A DNA stretch of 64,000 nt from JBBQYA01 sp038209155 (GTDB lineage Bacteria; Bacteroidota; Bacteroidia; Sphingobacteriales; Sphingobacteriaceae), in the NCBI GenBank assembly GCA_038209155.1, contig JBBQYA010000002.1, forward strand, positions 5,652-69,651, given 5' to 3'. The notes beneath the pieces were generated by a model, which was not told the DNA's origin, ran no database searches, and saw only the letters and a program-made list of their open reading frames with translations. Position numbers and translations under genes: made by a program. The first letter of the stretch is position 1. Each line of letters begins with the position of its first letter. Of this stretch, positions 46,221 through 55,946 are shown piece by piece.

Positions 46221-47420
46221 TTACTGAAAATCTGTTGTTAATTTAAATCTAGTAATTCGGCTGTTTTTGGAATCGCACACATATAATATTTTGTCATTGT
46301 AGGCCATAGATTTCGGTTCGTTAAATTGAGTTGGACCATTTCCTCTTCCTCCAAAAGAAACTTTTATATTTTTTCTATTTGCACTAGAAGCAGGTGCATC
46401 TACTCCTTCCAAACCGTTGAGCGTAAATAAATAAATAGAATCTTTTGCTGCGTCAGAAACAAAAATATAATTGGTTCCGTCGCCAGCTATGGTAATTGCC
46501 TGTGGAGTTGTAAATCTATTGGGAGAATAGATAAAACCATCAGCTTTGCTTGGGTCGTTGTTATTCAAAGATTGATTTAAACTATAGCTTGAGCCATTTT
46601 CATCAGATAAAAACCGAATATATTGTGTTTTGATTGCAGTATTCACGTCTATAGATGTGAAAAGAAAATCTCCGCCAGGTTTCACTGAATTAGATTGCGG
46701 TGCTTTTGCTAAAGTTGAAATGGCAAATGGTTTTTTGAAATAATCACTTATTAATCCTTGCTCGGTGCTTACGTTTACAGAAGAAATAAATTTATCTTTA
46801 ATACTAAAAACCAAAACTGCATCATCAGGACCACCAATTTGGTTTGGATTATTTGATGGGCCAGATCTTGTAACATAATAAGAATTGTCTGCCATTATAC
46901 TTAATCTATTTAAATGTACGGCTGTGTCTGCAGTTGTAAAACTAGTTTTAAAATAAAATGGATGTAAAATAGTTTTAATTATTTTTGCAGATCGTAATCC
47001 ATAAAAAATACCTTGCAAACTAATTCTATATATTGCATCCACCGTAAATTTTTGTGAATTAATAATGGTGTCTTTTGTTCCTAAAGCAAGCAATTCTAAT
47101 GATCTGTTTTGAGCAATTGATTTTACGCCTTTAACAAAAAATTCCCCCTGAATTACCCCAGACTTATTATAAGCAATGATTTTCTCCGATTTTTGGTCAG
47201 CTACATAAATTAATTCATCGTATCCAGCTATAATATCTACAGGGTTTTGTAAACCTTGAAACGATGGCTGAATAGGTACAAATGCAATTAATTCATTGTT
47301 AAAAACTGGAATTTCTATAAAATCAATTTCTGTTTTATCGCCAAAAGGTTTTTCGCAAGAAATAAATAAAAAACTTATTATAATAAATAAGTAAGTAGAA
47401 ATATTGTTAATCCAATTCAT
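46221..47420 (-). CDS. Beta-propeller (NHL-like) lipoprotein
   Basis: A 399-residue predicted lipoprotein. The signal ends FLFISCEKPFG with the lipidation Cys at about residue 22. The body contains NHL/6-bladed propeller-like repeats (PVDIIAGYDELIYVADQKSEKIIAYN, PKSMAYNDKILYVCDSKNSRITRF). Last gene of the four-gene operon, 8 bases after the PorV/PorQ-like gene. Role unknown; propellers of this kind often bind proteins or glycans. Confidence 0.82.
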   Translation of the reverse strand: MNWINNISTYLFIIISFLFISCEKPFGDKTEIDFIEIPVFNNELIAFVPIQPSFQGLQNPVDIIAGYDELIYVADQKSEKIIAYNKSGVIQGEFFVKGVKSIAQNRSLELLALGTKDTIINSQKFTVDAIYRISLQGIFYGLRSAKIIKTILHPFYFKTSFTTADTAVHLNRLSIMADNSYYVTRSGPSNNPNQIGGPDDAVLVFSIKDKFISSVNVSTEQGLISDYFKKPFAISTLAKAPQSNSVKPGGDFLFTSIDVNTAIKTQYIRFLSDENGSSYSLNQSLNNNDPSKADGFIYSPNRFTTPQAITIAGDGTNYIFVSDAAKDSIYLFTLNGLEGVDAPASSANRKNIKVSFGGRGNGPTQFNEPKSMAYNDKILYVCDSKNSRITRFKLTTDFQ

Positions 47421-47428
47421 ATTTTTTA

Positions 47429-48445
47429 TTATTTATCTTCTCTTTTACTTTTATTAATTCCAAATTGAATTCCAATCTGATTGGTAAATCCTAAAAATTG
47501 GTATGGTTCTGCTGCATATTCAATTCGTAATGGATTTTTACCAACTCTAGTTTTTAGGCTAAAGCCAAAAGTTGGGTAAGGCTGGTTTTCAATTCCAATT
47601 TTGTAACCCGCTCTTAAAGCTAACAGAGCCATGTATTCATATTCTACACCTATTCTTATATTTTCTGCATTATCATTTGGATGATGCAATTCTGCTGCAA
47701 CTAATAAAACATGATTTTCTTTTCTTAAAGGAACAAACGAAACACCGATTTTAAAAATGGTGGGAGGGCTAAAATTTTCAGTTGTTCTATCTGGATTTGG
47801 AATGGAAGAGAAACTTTTTGTTTGTCCATTTATTTTAGAATCTACCCCAAAATTATTAAGCAAAACAGCAAATTTCAATTCTTTAAAATCTGTTTTATAC
47901 AAAAATCCTAAATCTAAAACTCCAGAGTGAACATTGTATGTATCTAAATATTCATTTACATATCGTGCAGTAACGCCATAACTAAAATAGTCGGAAAGTT
48001 TTCTAGCAAAACTTACCCCAGCAGCCATATTGGAACTATAATAAAATTCTCCTGTACCCTCTGGACTAAATTCTGTTCTCCTAGGCATGGCATCTGTTCT
48101 CAAAGATTGAACATGAACGGCAAAAGTATTATTGTTTTTTGCTGGAATTACTGCCGCTAAATAGCTGTTGTTTATATTACTTATATAAATTGTATTAGAG
48201 AGTCCAAAGGTTAAATTTTCAACATCTATGATGGAAGCTGGGTTTGCATTAGCAGAAAAACCGTCTCCAGAAACTGCTGTTTGAGCACCACCCATTGCTG
48301 ATTGTCTTGGACTTGTTGATAATTTCAAGAAAGTAAAAGAAGATGTACCAGCGCGTTGACCTCCAAGATTTGGAATTAATTGGGCTAAAGCAGTATTACT
48401 AAAAATACTTAATATGAACAAAAAGGGTATAGTTTTAAATTTCAT
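47429..48445 (-). CDS. PorV/PorQ-family outer-membrane protein
   Basis: A 338-residue barrel protein with a signal peptide (ending ALAQ) and the family opening GTSSFTFLKLSTSPRQSAMGGAQTAVSGD, followed by SANANPASI, which is typical of PorV/PorQ and the related UPF0164 group. Known: PorV shuttles T9SS cargo to the attachment complex and PorQ is also a T9SS component, but many paralogues outside the T9SS core exist. Between a TonB-dependent receptor and a lipoprotein it is likely a paralogue dedicated to this operon. Confidence 0.82.
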   Translation of the reverse strand: MKFKTIPFLFILSIFSNTALAQLIPNLGGQRAGTSSFTFLKLSTSPRQSAMGGAQTAVSGDGFSANANPASIIDVENLTFGLSNTIYISNINNSYLAAVIPAKNNNTFAVHVQSLRTDAMPRRTEFSPEGTGEFYYSSNMAAGVSFARKLSDYFSYGVTARYVNEYLDTYNVHSGVLDLGFLYKTDFKELKFAVLLNNFGVDSKINGQTKSFSSIPNPDRTTENFSPPTIFKIGVSFVPLRKENHVLLVAAELHHPNDNAENIRIGVEYEYMALLALRAGYKIGIENQPYPTFGFSLKTRVGKNPLRIEYAAEPYQFLGFTNQIGIQFGINKSKREDK

Positions 48446-48462
48446 TTTATGTCTTTTATCAA

Positions 48463-51282
48463 TTAAAATTGCCAGCTTAAACCTACCAATAGTTGTCTTG
48501 GGTTTAAAAACCTTGCAGGATTAAAAGGCGGAATTCCATTATCCTGCGGATCTGGGTAATTTGGATCTCTAAAATTACTTTCTAAATTATCTCCTCTTTC
48601 ATAGGCCCTGCCAGTAACAGAATTTATAATTGCAGAATTTTTATTGTTAAATGCATTTTTTATTTCAAGGCTTAATCCAATGGTACTTAATCTACTGATA
48701 TAAAAGTCTTTTGTAATTTTCAAATCGGTAAAATACCAAGCAGCCCCGAGTTTACTAAACGGATTTTCTTCATCAATTTCGTAAATAGGTCTTCCAACTT
48801 CATTGATTCCTTTAAACAATGCAGGTGTATATCGCAACCCAGATTTATAGGTAGATGTTAAAAACACTCGATAGTTTTTAAAAGGTATATTAAATATTTT
48901 AAACGAAGTATCAGGTTTTAAAATTACCTGAAACTTTATATCCAAAGGTCTATCACCAGCCAAGAATTGTTCTTTGGTTGGAGAAATATTGCCCGTTTGT
49001 TTTATTTGTAGTTGAGACTCAAGAGCAGAGTTGGATTTTCCTGTTGCAATTTGATAAGCTCCTGTTAATGAAGCATTCAACCACCTTTTTACTCTTCTAT
49101 TAAAGCTTATTTCTAATCCTCTCACTCGCGCATAATCTTGATTGATAAAAAAGTTTTTCTCTGTAAACCTACCTGTTTGATCTTTTATAATTAAAGTTCT
49201 ACTTACTATGTAATCATATTTATCATTATAAAAAGCAGCAGCAGAAATAGCAAAATTCGAAGTGATTTGAGTTTTCAAACCAACTTCGTAAGACACGGTA
49301 ACCTCTGGATTTAAATCTGGGTTTCCTAAATTAGATAAGAAAGAACGGTTTTGATAAACTGGATCTAAGCCTGCATAAACAAATCTTGGATGCGGCAAAC
49401 GGGTAAGGTGCCCATAATTAAAAAATAATACATTGTTTTCTGAGATTGGAAAAGAAATTCTAAGTTTCGGTAAAAGTCTAAATTTGAAATTTCTTCCCAA
49501 AAGTGGGGTTGTATTATTTCTGTAACTATTTCTAGTGGCATCTAATACTGGAGCATTCGGATCTTCGACTGCATCATCTGCAAACTTACCGGGTGCCCAA
49601 TAATTTAATCTCAAACCAATATTTACAATTATGCCCTTGTACCTTAGATCATTTTGTGCAAAAATACCTCCAGTAGCTGGATTCACTTTCCAAATATCAT
49701 TGCTTTGGCCAATACTTGTAGAAGGTGTGCTCGCTGAATCATTTATTTGCAGAGGAGCTCCAATCCAAGGTCGAGAAACATCTATCCATTGATATTCTTG
49801 TTCTTTATGCTCAAATCCTGCGGTGAAAAAGTTGGCTTTATTTAATTGATAATTTATTTTAAATTTTAGTGTATTTTCAATTGCATAGTGATCATGCCAA
49901 AGAGTTGCAATTCCATTATTATTGAATAATCCAGGGCCTTGGTTTACAAATACAACAGAATCACCTGGGTTAAACAAAGTAATATCACCAGAAACAATAG
50001 ATGCTGGGTCAAATACTTGATCAACCGTTTGACCTCTAAATAACCTTCCGTTTGCATCTGCTCGCAGATTTACAAACAGCCTTGCTAATGAAACATCAAT
50101 AGAAACTCGATTAGAAAGTAAATTTTGATATTGTAAAATTGTTAAATTAGATTTTTGTGTGTAGGTATTTCCATTATCTAAATCTAAACTAAATGGATAC
50201 TGAAATCCAGGCGTAACAATAGCATTATTTCCAATGATTTGTAGAGATCTTGTATTTTGATTGATGTTTAAACTATATTGATTGGAAGCAGTAAGTTTCT
50301 GACCTTTTTTTAAATTATAGGTAAGTTTAATGGTGTTTGACCAACGATTATCTTGACGAGGAGCCCAAAATTCTCCTCCATTTTTTAGTAAAGAACTTTT
50401 TAGTTGATCAGCAGTAATCTTAAAAAACTCATCGGTGAGTTCCATATTTCCACTTACGAAAAAACCAATTTTCTTTTTAGAAAAAGGTAATTTCCCACCT
50501 ACACTTAAATTTATTGCATCTGAATTCCATTGAGAAGCTTCGTTAAAACCCAAATTATCTCTAGTATACGCTCCGCTAAATTGAATTTGATCTCCCCCTT
50601 CTCTAATTCTAGTAAGTACTAAACCAGATGTTCCTTCTCCGTATTCCGCACCTACACCTCCAGTTATTACTTCTACATCTTTAATTGCATTCGACGCAAC
50701 TTCTACTCCAAATCCGGTTCCAGCTAATGGATCTTGTGCATTAACACCATCCACCAAAAATTGAGTTTCATAAACTCTTCCGCCTCTAATTTGCAGTCCA
50801 TCAGGGTTTTGACTCACACCTGCTTGCATGGCAACGATAGATTGAACATCTTTCACGTTCATATCTTTTATGTCTTCCGAAGTTACTTTGGAAGTAGATC
50901 TTCCAGCTTCTAAATCAATTATTGTTTTTTGTCCTAAAATCTCTACGGCTCCTAAATCTGTAGTTGCCTCACTTAATGATAAATTGAGAATTAATTCTTT
51001 TGATGAGCTTATTTTTGCTCCATTATAAATTACTTCTTTATATCCTAAATACGTGATTTTGATACTGTATTCTCCAGGTTTTATGTTTATTAATTTATAA
51101 TTTCCATTTATATCTGTTTGAGTTCCAGAGTAAGTACCTAAAACCAAAACGGTAGCACCAGGGATTGTTTCTTTTGTTTTTTTATCCGTAATTACTCCCT
51201 TTATAGATCCAGTTTGAGCCCAAGAAGCGGTAGCAAATAGTAAAAAGAAAAATAAAACAATTAATTGTAAACGTTTAATCAT
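48463..51282 (-). CDS. TonB-dependent receptor of the four-gene envelope operon
   Basis: A 939-residue outer-membrane receptor. Signal peptide (ending SWAQ), CarboxypepD_reg-like domain about 24-110 (GVITDKKTKETIPGATVLVLG), plug about 120-235 (MQAGVSQNPDGLQIRGGRVYETQFLVDGVN), and a long barrel ending GLSWQF. An AVEILGQ/STSKVTSEDI sequence replaces a clear TonB box. It is larger than the other two receptors in this window. It starts 23 bases after the lipoprotein gene and ends 17 bases before the PorV/PorQ-like gene. Confidence 0.92.
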   Translation of the reverse strand: MIKRLQLIVLFFFLLFATASWAQTGSIKGVITDKKTKETIPGATVLVLGTYSGTQTDINGNYKLINIKPGEYSIKITYLGYKEVIYNGAKISSSKELILNLSLSEATTDLGAVEILGQKTIIDLEAGRSTSKVTSEDIKDMNVKDVQSIVAMQAGVSQNPDGLQIRGGRVYETQFLVDGVNAQDPLAGTGFGVEVASNAIKDVEVITGGVGAEYGEGTSGLVLTRIREGGDQIQFSGAYTRDNLGFNEASQWNSDAINLSVGGKLPFSKKKIGFFVSGNMELTDEFFKITADQLKSSLLKNGGEFWAPRQDNRWSNTIKLTYNLKKGQKLTASNQYSLNINQNTRSLQIIGNNAIVTPGFQYPFSLDLDNGNTYTQKSNLTILQYQNLLSNRVSIDVSLARLFVNLRADANGRLFRGQTVDQVFDPASIVSGDITLFNPGDSVVFVNQGPGLFNNNGIATLWHDHYAIENTLKFKINYQLNKANFFTAGFEHKEQEYQWIDVSRPWIGAPLQINDSASTPSTSIGQSNDIWKVNPATGGIFAQNDLRYKGIIVNIGLRLNYWAPGKFADDAVEDPNAPVLDATRNSYRNNTTPLLGRNFKFRLLPKLRISFPISENNVLFFNYGHLTRLPHPRFVYAGLDPVYQNRSFLSNLGNPDLNPEVTVSYEVGLKTQITSNFAISAAAFYNDKYDYIVSRTLIIKDQTGRFTEKNFFINQDYARVRGLEISFNRRVKRWLNASLTGAYQIATGKSNSALESQLQIKQTGNISPTKEQFLAGDRPLDIKFQVILKPDTSFKIFNIPFKNYRVFLTSTYKSGLRYTPALFKGINEVGRPIYEIDEENPFSKLGAAWYFTDLKITKDFYISRLSTIGLSLEIKNAFNNKNSAIINSVTGRAYERGDNLESNFRDPNYPDPQDNGIPPFNPARFLNPRQLLVGLSWQF

Positions 51283-51305
51283 AAGTTTTTTTTAAATAAT
51301 AGTAT

Positions 51306-52766
51306 TTACCAATTGAATTCTTGTTTTAACACTGTTCTGAAAAACTCTTTTAATTCATTGGTTGAAGAATTTCCATCCGCATCTCCGAGCAGATTATTCA
51401 ATTCGACTGAGCAAAAAATTTGATTAGTTTTTCCATCCGCATTTTCAGATTTGGCACAAATAGCTTTAGGTGCAAAAAATCCATTTGTTTTTAATTGTGC
51501 TTTATAAATAATTTTAGCACTTGATTTTGCATAAAATGGGTCTAAGCCATTGATGAATTTAGTAACTTTTAAATTGGGAAAATTAGGGGCGTCTGCTTGT
51601 TTTACTGCCAAACTATCAATTGGAAAATCGATTCTTTGCCCCGTTAAAACGGTAGCGAAACTGTCTACAGGGCTAAATTGATAAATAGCAGAAGTTCTTA
51701 CTACGGAAGCAGGAAAAGAAGATGAGATTAAAACCTTACCACCTTTGTTTAAATAATCTTGAATAGCTGCAGAGGCAAGTTCCAATGGAAGCGAATTATT
51801 TATGGCAGTACTTTCACCATACCAAAAAACTTTATCATATAAATTTAATAATAAACTAAAAGTAGGTTTCCAAAAAGAAGGAAAATTTGCAAATCCACTT
51901 GGAAACAAATCATACAAATCGTAATTTCCATTTATTTCATTAATTAATGGAAGATAAATAGCAGTGGGATTTGGTGTTACGTTTATATTGTGAGCGTCAA
52001 CAACTAGCAAATCTGAAGACTTCTTTTTTAAATAAAAAGATTTTAATGTGTCGGGCAAACTTTCACTACCTGCATTATCTCTTACTTTGATGTAAACAAA
52101 ATTTCTATCATTTACTTTTAGCCCGCTTATTTTTTCTGATCGTAATAGAGCATCAAAACCAAAATAAACATTTCCGTTTTGCAGACCTACATTTTCTGGA
52201 TTTTCTGGAACAAGTGTCAAAAAGGTAAGTGTTCTAGGTAATGGATACCATCTGCCTTCATTTATTTTTACAAATACAGAATCTATAGTTTCTAAACCAT
52301 CAAAATCATCTGCTTTCCATAAAATAGAAAAAACTGAAAACACAGTATCTGTTTTAATAAGAGCATCATCAAAACTGATTTCGGGTTTCTTATTTTTTAT
52401 AGGAATGCTCAGAAAAGCAGGTCCTGGATCTTTATTTCCATCATTATCTACTGCACGTACATAAAAATCAATGTCGCTTGTATCACTATTTCCAGAAATA
52501 CTAAACCTAAATACTGAATCCTGTTTGGTTGTAAATTCCCAATTTATCTTATTAAAAGAAAATTCAAAACCTTTTACAAAACCATCCTTATCGTCACCAC
52601 TCCATCTTAAATTTACTACTGTATTTAGTCTTTCTTCACCAGATCTATTAATTTTATCAACAAATAATTTGGTACTCGGAGTTTGGTTTTCTAATAGTTC
52701 TCCTTTTTTGCAGGAGATAAAAAACAAGCCAAAAAAGGCAAAAATATAAAGATGAGCTATTTTCAT
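51306..52766 (-). CDS. Lipoprotein with fibronectin/Ig-like segments, first gene of the envelope operon
   Basis: A 486-residue predicted lipoprotein (signal ending LFFISCKKGELL, Cys at about 19). The first half has two beta-sandwich-like repeats with DDKDGFVKGFEFSF and DDFDGLETIDSVFVKIN, each followed by YVRAVDNDGNKDPG- or YIKVRDNAGSESLP-type endings, as in Fn3/cadherin-like modules. The second half (about 245-486) has an alternating alpha/beta look (LLVVDAHNI, YLNKGGKVLISSSFP) reminiscent of a glutamine-amidotransferase-like fold used for binding. I do not recognise the whole protein. Confidence 0.75.
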   Translation of the reverse strand: MKIAHLYIFAFFGLFFISCKKGELLENQTPSTKLFVDKINRSGEERLNTVVNLRWSGDDKDGFVKGFEFSFNKINWEFTTKQDSVFRFSISGNSDTSDIDFYVRAVDNDGNKDPGPAFLSIPIKNKKPEISFDDALIKTDTVFSVFSILWKADDFDGLETIDSVFVKINEGRWYPLPRTLTFLTLVPENPENVGLQNGNVYFGFDALLRSEKISGLKVNDRNFVYIKVRDNAGSESLPDTLKSFYLKKKSSDLLVVDAHNINVTPNPTAIYLPLINEINGNYDLYDLFPSGFANFPSFWKPTFSLLLNLYDKVFWYGESTAINNSLPLELASAAIQDYLNKGGKVLISSSFPASVVRTSAIYQFSPVDSFATVLTGQRIDFPIDSLAVKQADAPNFPNLKVTKFINGLDPFYAKSSAKIIYKAQLKTNGFFAPKAICAKSENADGKTNQIFCSVELNNLLGDADGNSSTNELKEFFRTVLKQEFNW

Positions 52767-52910
52767 AAAGAGCGCTAAATTACATAAAATTCCATCTTAC
52801 TTTCTTTAGTCCTATGTTAAGATAATGTTAAGTTTTTGTTGTCTTTGGATTATTCAAAATTTTATTCTTTATTTTAAAAAAAAATTAAAACATCCTAAAA
52901 ATTTAAAAAC

Positions 52911-53366
52911 ATGAACATGAAATTAAAACTCACATTTACCATTCTATCCATCTTATTTTTCAGTATTTCAAATGCTCAAGAATACAAAGTAATTACTTCC
53001 ATAGAATCTGTAGTTCCGTTAGGTTTAGGTAGATCCAGAATTTTGGAAAATAAAACTTCTCTGGATATTGCTGCATTTACAACCGAAAGAACTGATGGAA
53101 AAAAAAGCGACCAAGGAGATATAAGTAGGGGAGATGCAAAAATTGATAATTTTTCAGAAGCCAAATTGCTGAATTTTTTCTCAGCAGTAGGAATTAATTT
53201 TCAAAATATTGCTTCTAATGATGCTCTGATTTCTTCAAAAATTAATGCCTTGGTCAAAGAAGGTTGGAAATTACAATTTGTAACAAGTGGAGTAGAAAGC
53301 GATGCTGGAAAAGATGATGGAAGTGGGATTTTTATCACCAGATATATTTTTTATAAAGAAAGATAA
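52911..53366 (+). CDS. Small secreted protein of unknown function
   Basis: A 151-residue protein: signal peptide (ending SNAQ) and a compact body ending in KINALVKEGWKLQFVTSG...ITRYIFYKE, which resembles the DUF4177-type pattern of a helix followed by strands. Two ATGs, at 52911 and 52917, are both possible starts. It stands alone and has a strong terminator 24 bases downstream. Function unknown. Confidence 0.75.
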   Translation: MNMKLKLTFTILSILFFSISNAQEYKVITSIESVVPLGLGRSRILENKTSLDIAAFTTERTDGKKSDQGDISRGDAKIDNFSEAKLLNFFSAVGINFQNIASNDALISSKINALVKEGWKLQFVTSGVESDAGKDDGSGIFITRYIFYKER

Positions 53367-53390
53367 ATTCGGATTTTAAAGATTAAAAAT

Positions 53391-53422
53391 AAAAAACCCG
53401 AAATTAATGTTTCGGGTTTTTT
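53391..53422 (+). terminator. Intrinsic terminator after the small secreted protein gene
   Basis: AAAAAACCCGAAA (53391-53403) pairs with TTTCGGGTTTTTT (53410-53422); loop of six, with the U-tract built into the 3' arm. Confidence 0.88.
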
Positions 53423-53910
53423 ATGTTTTGAAAAAGTATTCTGATAAAAGTATATAAACATGAACATAAGTTGATTTAAAGAACTTAATATTGCTTTTTT
53501 TATGTTTGAAAAGCAACTAACAATAATATAATTCCTAATTGAAATCCACAGTTAATTAAAACTTATTTTAATCAACAGCTAATTGTCAGATCACGTAAAT
53601 TTAAACCTTAGTAATATTAAGAACCCCAATTTAAATAAAAACCTTATTACCTTATTTCAAATTATTAATAAGGTTGTTTTACTAAAGAATCATCTTAATT
53701 ACTAATATAATAAAGTAAACTTTTTAATTAAATATTAAAAAACAACATACTAATTTAGATATTAAATAAATTAATAAATTTCTATCAAAAGCTACTAAAG
53801 TTTATTTTTTCTTTATAAATAAAAAAGTAAGCAATTTCTTAAAATGAAAATATTAATTATTTAGTTTGCTCAATTAAATAAAAAGATTTAAAAACAATCA
53901 CCTACAAATC
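53423..53910. other. Very AT-rich intergenic stretch between two terminators
   Basis: About 490 bases, well over 80 per cent A+T, between terminators of converging genes. No open frame with coding character, no perfect repeat longer than expected for such composition, no RNA fold I would defend. Confidence 0.45.
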
Positions 53911-53948
53911 AAAAAAAAACCGAACAATAAATTATTCGGTTTTTTTTG
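53911..53948 (-). terminator. Intrinsic terminator of the grpE-dnaJ operon
   Basis: ACCGAA (53919-53924) pairs with TTCGGT (53935-53940), flanked by an A-run on the left and a T-run on the right that lengthen the stem. Read on the minus strand, the hairpin is followed by at least eight U. Confidence 0.82.
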
Positions 53949-53963
53949 GTAAAAAAAATTTTA

Positions 53964-55115
53964 TTATTCAAAATACTCTTTCATTCTTCCGAAAAAACCT
54001 TTATCATTTTTGCCGGGAGCTGGTTTGAAATTGGCAGATTCTTGTAATTTCTCCAACATAATTCTTTCTTCTCTGGATAGAATTTTTGGAGTCCAAATAT
54101 TTACATGAACCAACTGATCTCCTTTACCGTAGGCGTTGATTTCTGGTAAACCTTTACCTTTCAATCGCAAAACTCTGCCACCTTGTGTACCGGCATCAAT
54201 TTTAATTTTTGCTTTTCCGTCTATAGTTGGAACTTCTACATTGGTTCCCAAGGTTGCATCCACAAAACTTATGTATAGATCATAGATCACATTATTTCCT
54301 TCTCTTTTCAAGTCAGGATGTTCAATTTCTTCAATTAAAATCAATAAATCTCCAGAAACTCCACCTCTAGGTGCAGCATTTCCTTTTCCGCTCATTGATA
54401 ATTGCATTCCTTCTCCCACTCCAGCAGGGATATTTACAGAAATTTGCTCTTCACCAACTACTACTCCATCTCCATGACAAACATTACATTTAGATGCAAT
54501 AATTTGACCTTCTCCATTACAAGTAGGGCAAGTACTAGTGGTTTGCATTTGTCCAAGAATCGTATTGCTTACTCTTCTTACAGAACCAGCTCCTCCACAA
54601 GTTGAACAAGTTGACATAGAATTTCTGTCTTTTGCACCAGATCCACTACAGGTGCCACAAGCAATTTGCTTATTTACTTTTATCTTTTTTTCTGCACCAA
54701 TTGCTATTTCTTGAAGGGTAAGTTTTACTTTAATTCTAAGGTTGGAACCTCTAGAAACTCTTCTGCCACCACCTCTACTTTGTTGGCCTCCAAAAAAGCC
54801 ATCAAACCCGCCACCACCTCCAAAAATATCCCCAAACTGGCTGAAGATATCTTCCATATTCATGTTTTGACCACCGCCACCACCACCTGCTGCACTTGCT
54901 CTATGACCAAATTGGTCATACCTTTGCTTTTTTTCTGCACTACTCAAAACCTCATAGGCTTCTGCAGCTTCCTTAAAATTATCTTCGGCTACTTTATCAT
55001 TCGGATTTTTATCTGGATGATATTTTATTGCTGCTTTTCTGTAAGCTTTTTTTATTTCGTCTGCATCGGAGTTTCTCGTTACGCCCAATACATCATAATA
55101 ATCTCTTTTCGACAT
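53964..55115 (-). CDS. dnaJ: Chaperone DnaJ
   Basis: Hsp40 co-chaperone of DnaK, 383 residues. The J domain is at 1-70 with HPD at 33-35. A Gly/Phe-rich linker (about 75-118) has GGGGGGQ and FGGQQSRGG. The zinc domain has four CxxCxGxG-type repeats ([32 protein letters not shown]), and the two substrate-binding barrels end with [11 protein letters not shown]. It follows grpE after 29 bases. No CIRCE element is seen upstream, so heat-shock control is not by HrcA here as far as visible. Confidence 0.97.
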   Translation of the reverse strand: MSKRDYYDVLGVTRNSDADEIKKAYRKAAIKYHPDKNPNDKVAEDNFKEAAEAYEVLSSAEKKQRYDQFGHRASAAGGGGGGQNMNMEDIFSQFGDIFGGGGGFDGFFGGQQSRGGGRRVSRGSNLRIKVKLTLQEIAIGAEKKIKVNKQIACGTCSGSGAKDRNSMSTCSTCGGAGSVRRVSNTILGQMQTTSTCPTCNGEGQIIASKCNVCHGDGVVVGEEQISVNIPAGVGEGMQLSMSGKGNAAPRGGVSGDLLILIEEIEHPDLKREGNNVIYDLYISFVDATLGTNVEVPTIDGKAKIKIDAGTQGGRVLRLKGKGLPEINAYGKGDQLVHVNIWTPKILSREERIMLEKLQESANFKPAPGKNDKGFFGRMKEYFE

Positions 55116-55144
55116 TTTTTAAATTTTCTCTGGTAGTTTATTAA

Positions 55145-55735
55145 TTATGCACCAACTACAACTTTTGCAAATCGGATTACTTTATTATTTAGATAATAGC
55201 CTTTTTCCAATTCATCTAGAATTTTTCCTTTCAAGTCATCTGATGGAGCTGGAATACCGGTTATGGCTTCGTGCAAATCCACATTAAAGTTTTCATTTAA
55301 GGAAATCATTTCTTTCAAACCTTGTTGCTGAAGAATGGAATTAAGTTTATTCTGAACTAAAATTACTCCTTCTTTCATTCCACTGGTTTCATCGTTGTCT
55401 GGTAAAGCTTTCAATGCACGTTCAAAATCATCTAAAACGGGAAGCATCGCAGTAATAATATCTTTTCCGGCTGACTTAAAAAGATCCATTCTCTCTTTAG
55501 AAGTTCTTCGTTTATAATTGTCAAACTCTGCAAAAAGACGCAGATATTTATCATTGGCAGCATTTAATTGAGTTTGTAAATCTGGAGTTTCATTCACTGA
55601 CGTATCGTCGGTATTTTCATTTTCTTCCAAAATCTCATTGCCGTCTTCTATTTCAATTTCTCGTAGATTATTCTTGATGTTTGTATCATCTATCAAATCC
55701 TCCGCTTTATTCTCCATTTTTTTCTTTTTAAACAT
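55145..55735 (-). CDS. grpE: GrpE nucleotide exchange factor
   Basis: Releases ADP from DnaK. In 196 residues it has an acidic, variable N-terminal region (about 10-55), a long coiled coil (about 55-115, LRLFAEFDNYKRRTSKERMDLF) and the C-terminal beta domain with the signature NFNVDLHEAITGIPAP...GYYLNNKVIRFAKVVVG. The start is ATG at 55735 (MFKKKKMENK); the ATG at 55717 is an alternative. Confidence 0.95.
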   Translation of the reverse strand: MFKKKKMENKAEDLIDDTNIKNNLREIEIEDGNEILEENENTDDTSVNETPDLQTQLNAANDKYLRLFAEFDNYKRRTSKERMDLFKSAGKDIITAMLPVLDDFERALKALPDNDETSGMKEGVILVQNKLNSILQQQGLKEMISLNENFNVDLHEAITGIPAPSDDLKGKILDELEKGYYLNNKVIRFAKVVVGA

Positions 55736-55902
55736 TCGCTTCTTCTTAAAACATTCGTATTCGAATTTTTCAAATTCAATTTTTTTGCCAATAAGTTTAA
55801 TAGGTCATTATGGCAGAGCAAAATCAAAATTTGCACCAATTAGTTTGGCTTTTCCTATTTTTAACTTCTATTTCTAAACGATTGTTCTTTATGAGCCAAA
55901 AA

Positions 55903-55925
55903 AAAATCGGCTATTAACCGATTTT
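55903..55925 (-). terminator. Intrinsic terminator of the ftsE-tlpA operon
   Basis: AAAATCGG (55903-55910), loop of seven, CCGATTTT (55918-55925). On the minus strand the hairpin is followed by a run of U (A-run at 55894-55902). It lies 21 bases past the TlpA-like stop codon. Confidence 0.8.
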
Positions 55926-55946
55926 AATTTTTTATCGAAAAAAATA

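Noticed and set aside
53423..53910. Very AT-rich stretch considered as a replication origin or att site.
   Set aside because: No DnaA-box cluster, no iterons and no dnaA or parAB genes nearby; the composition alone is not enough.
54666..55136. A 156-codon open frame on the plus strand opposite dnaJ.
   Set aside because: It lies wholly antisense to a clear dnaJ gene, reflects the Gly/Cys-rich codons of that gene, and has no family-like features.
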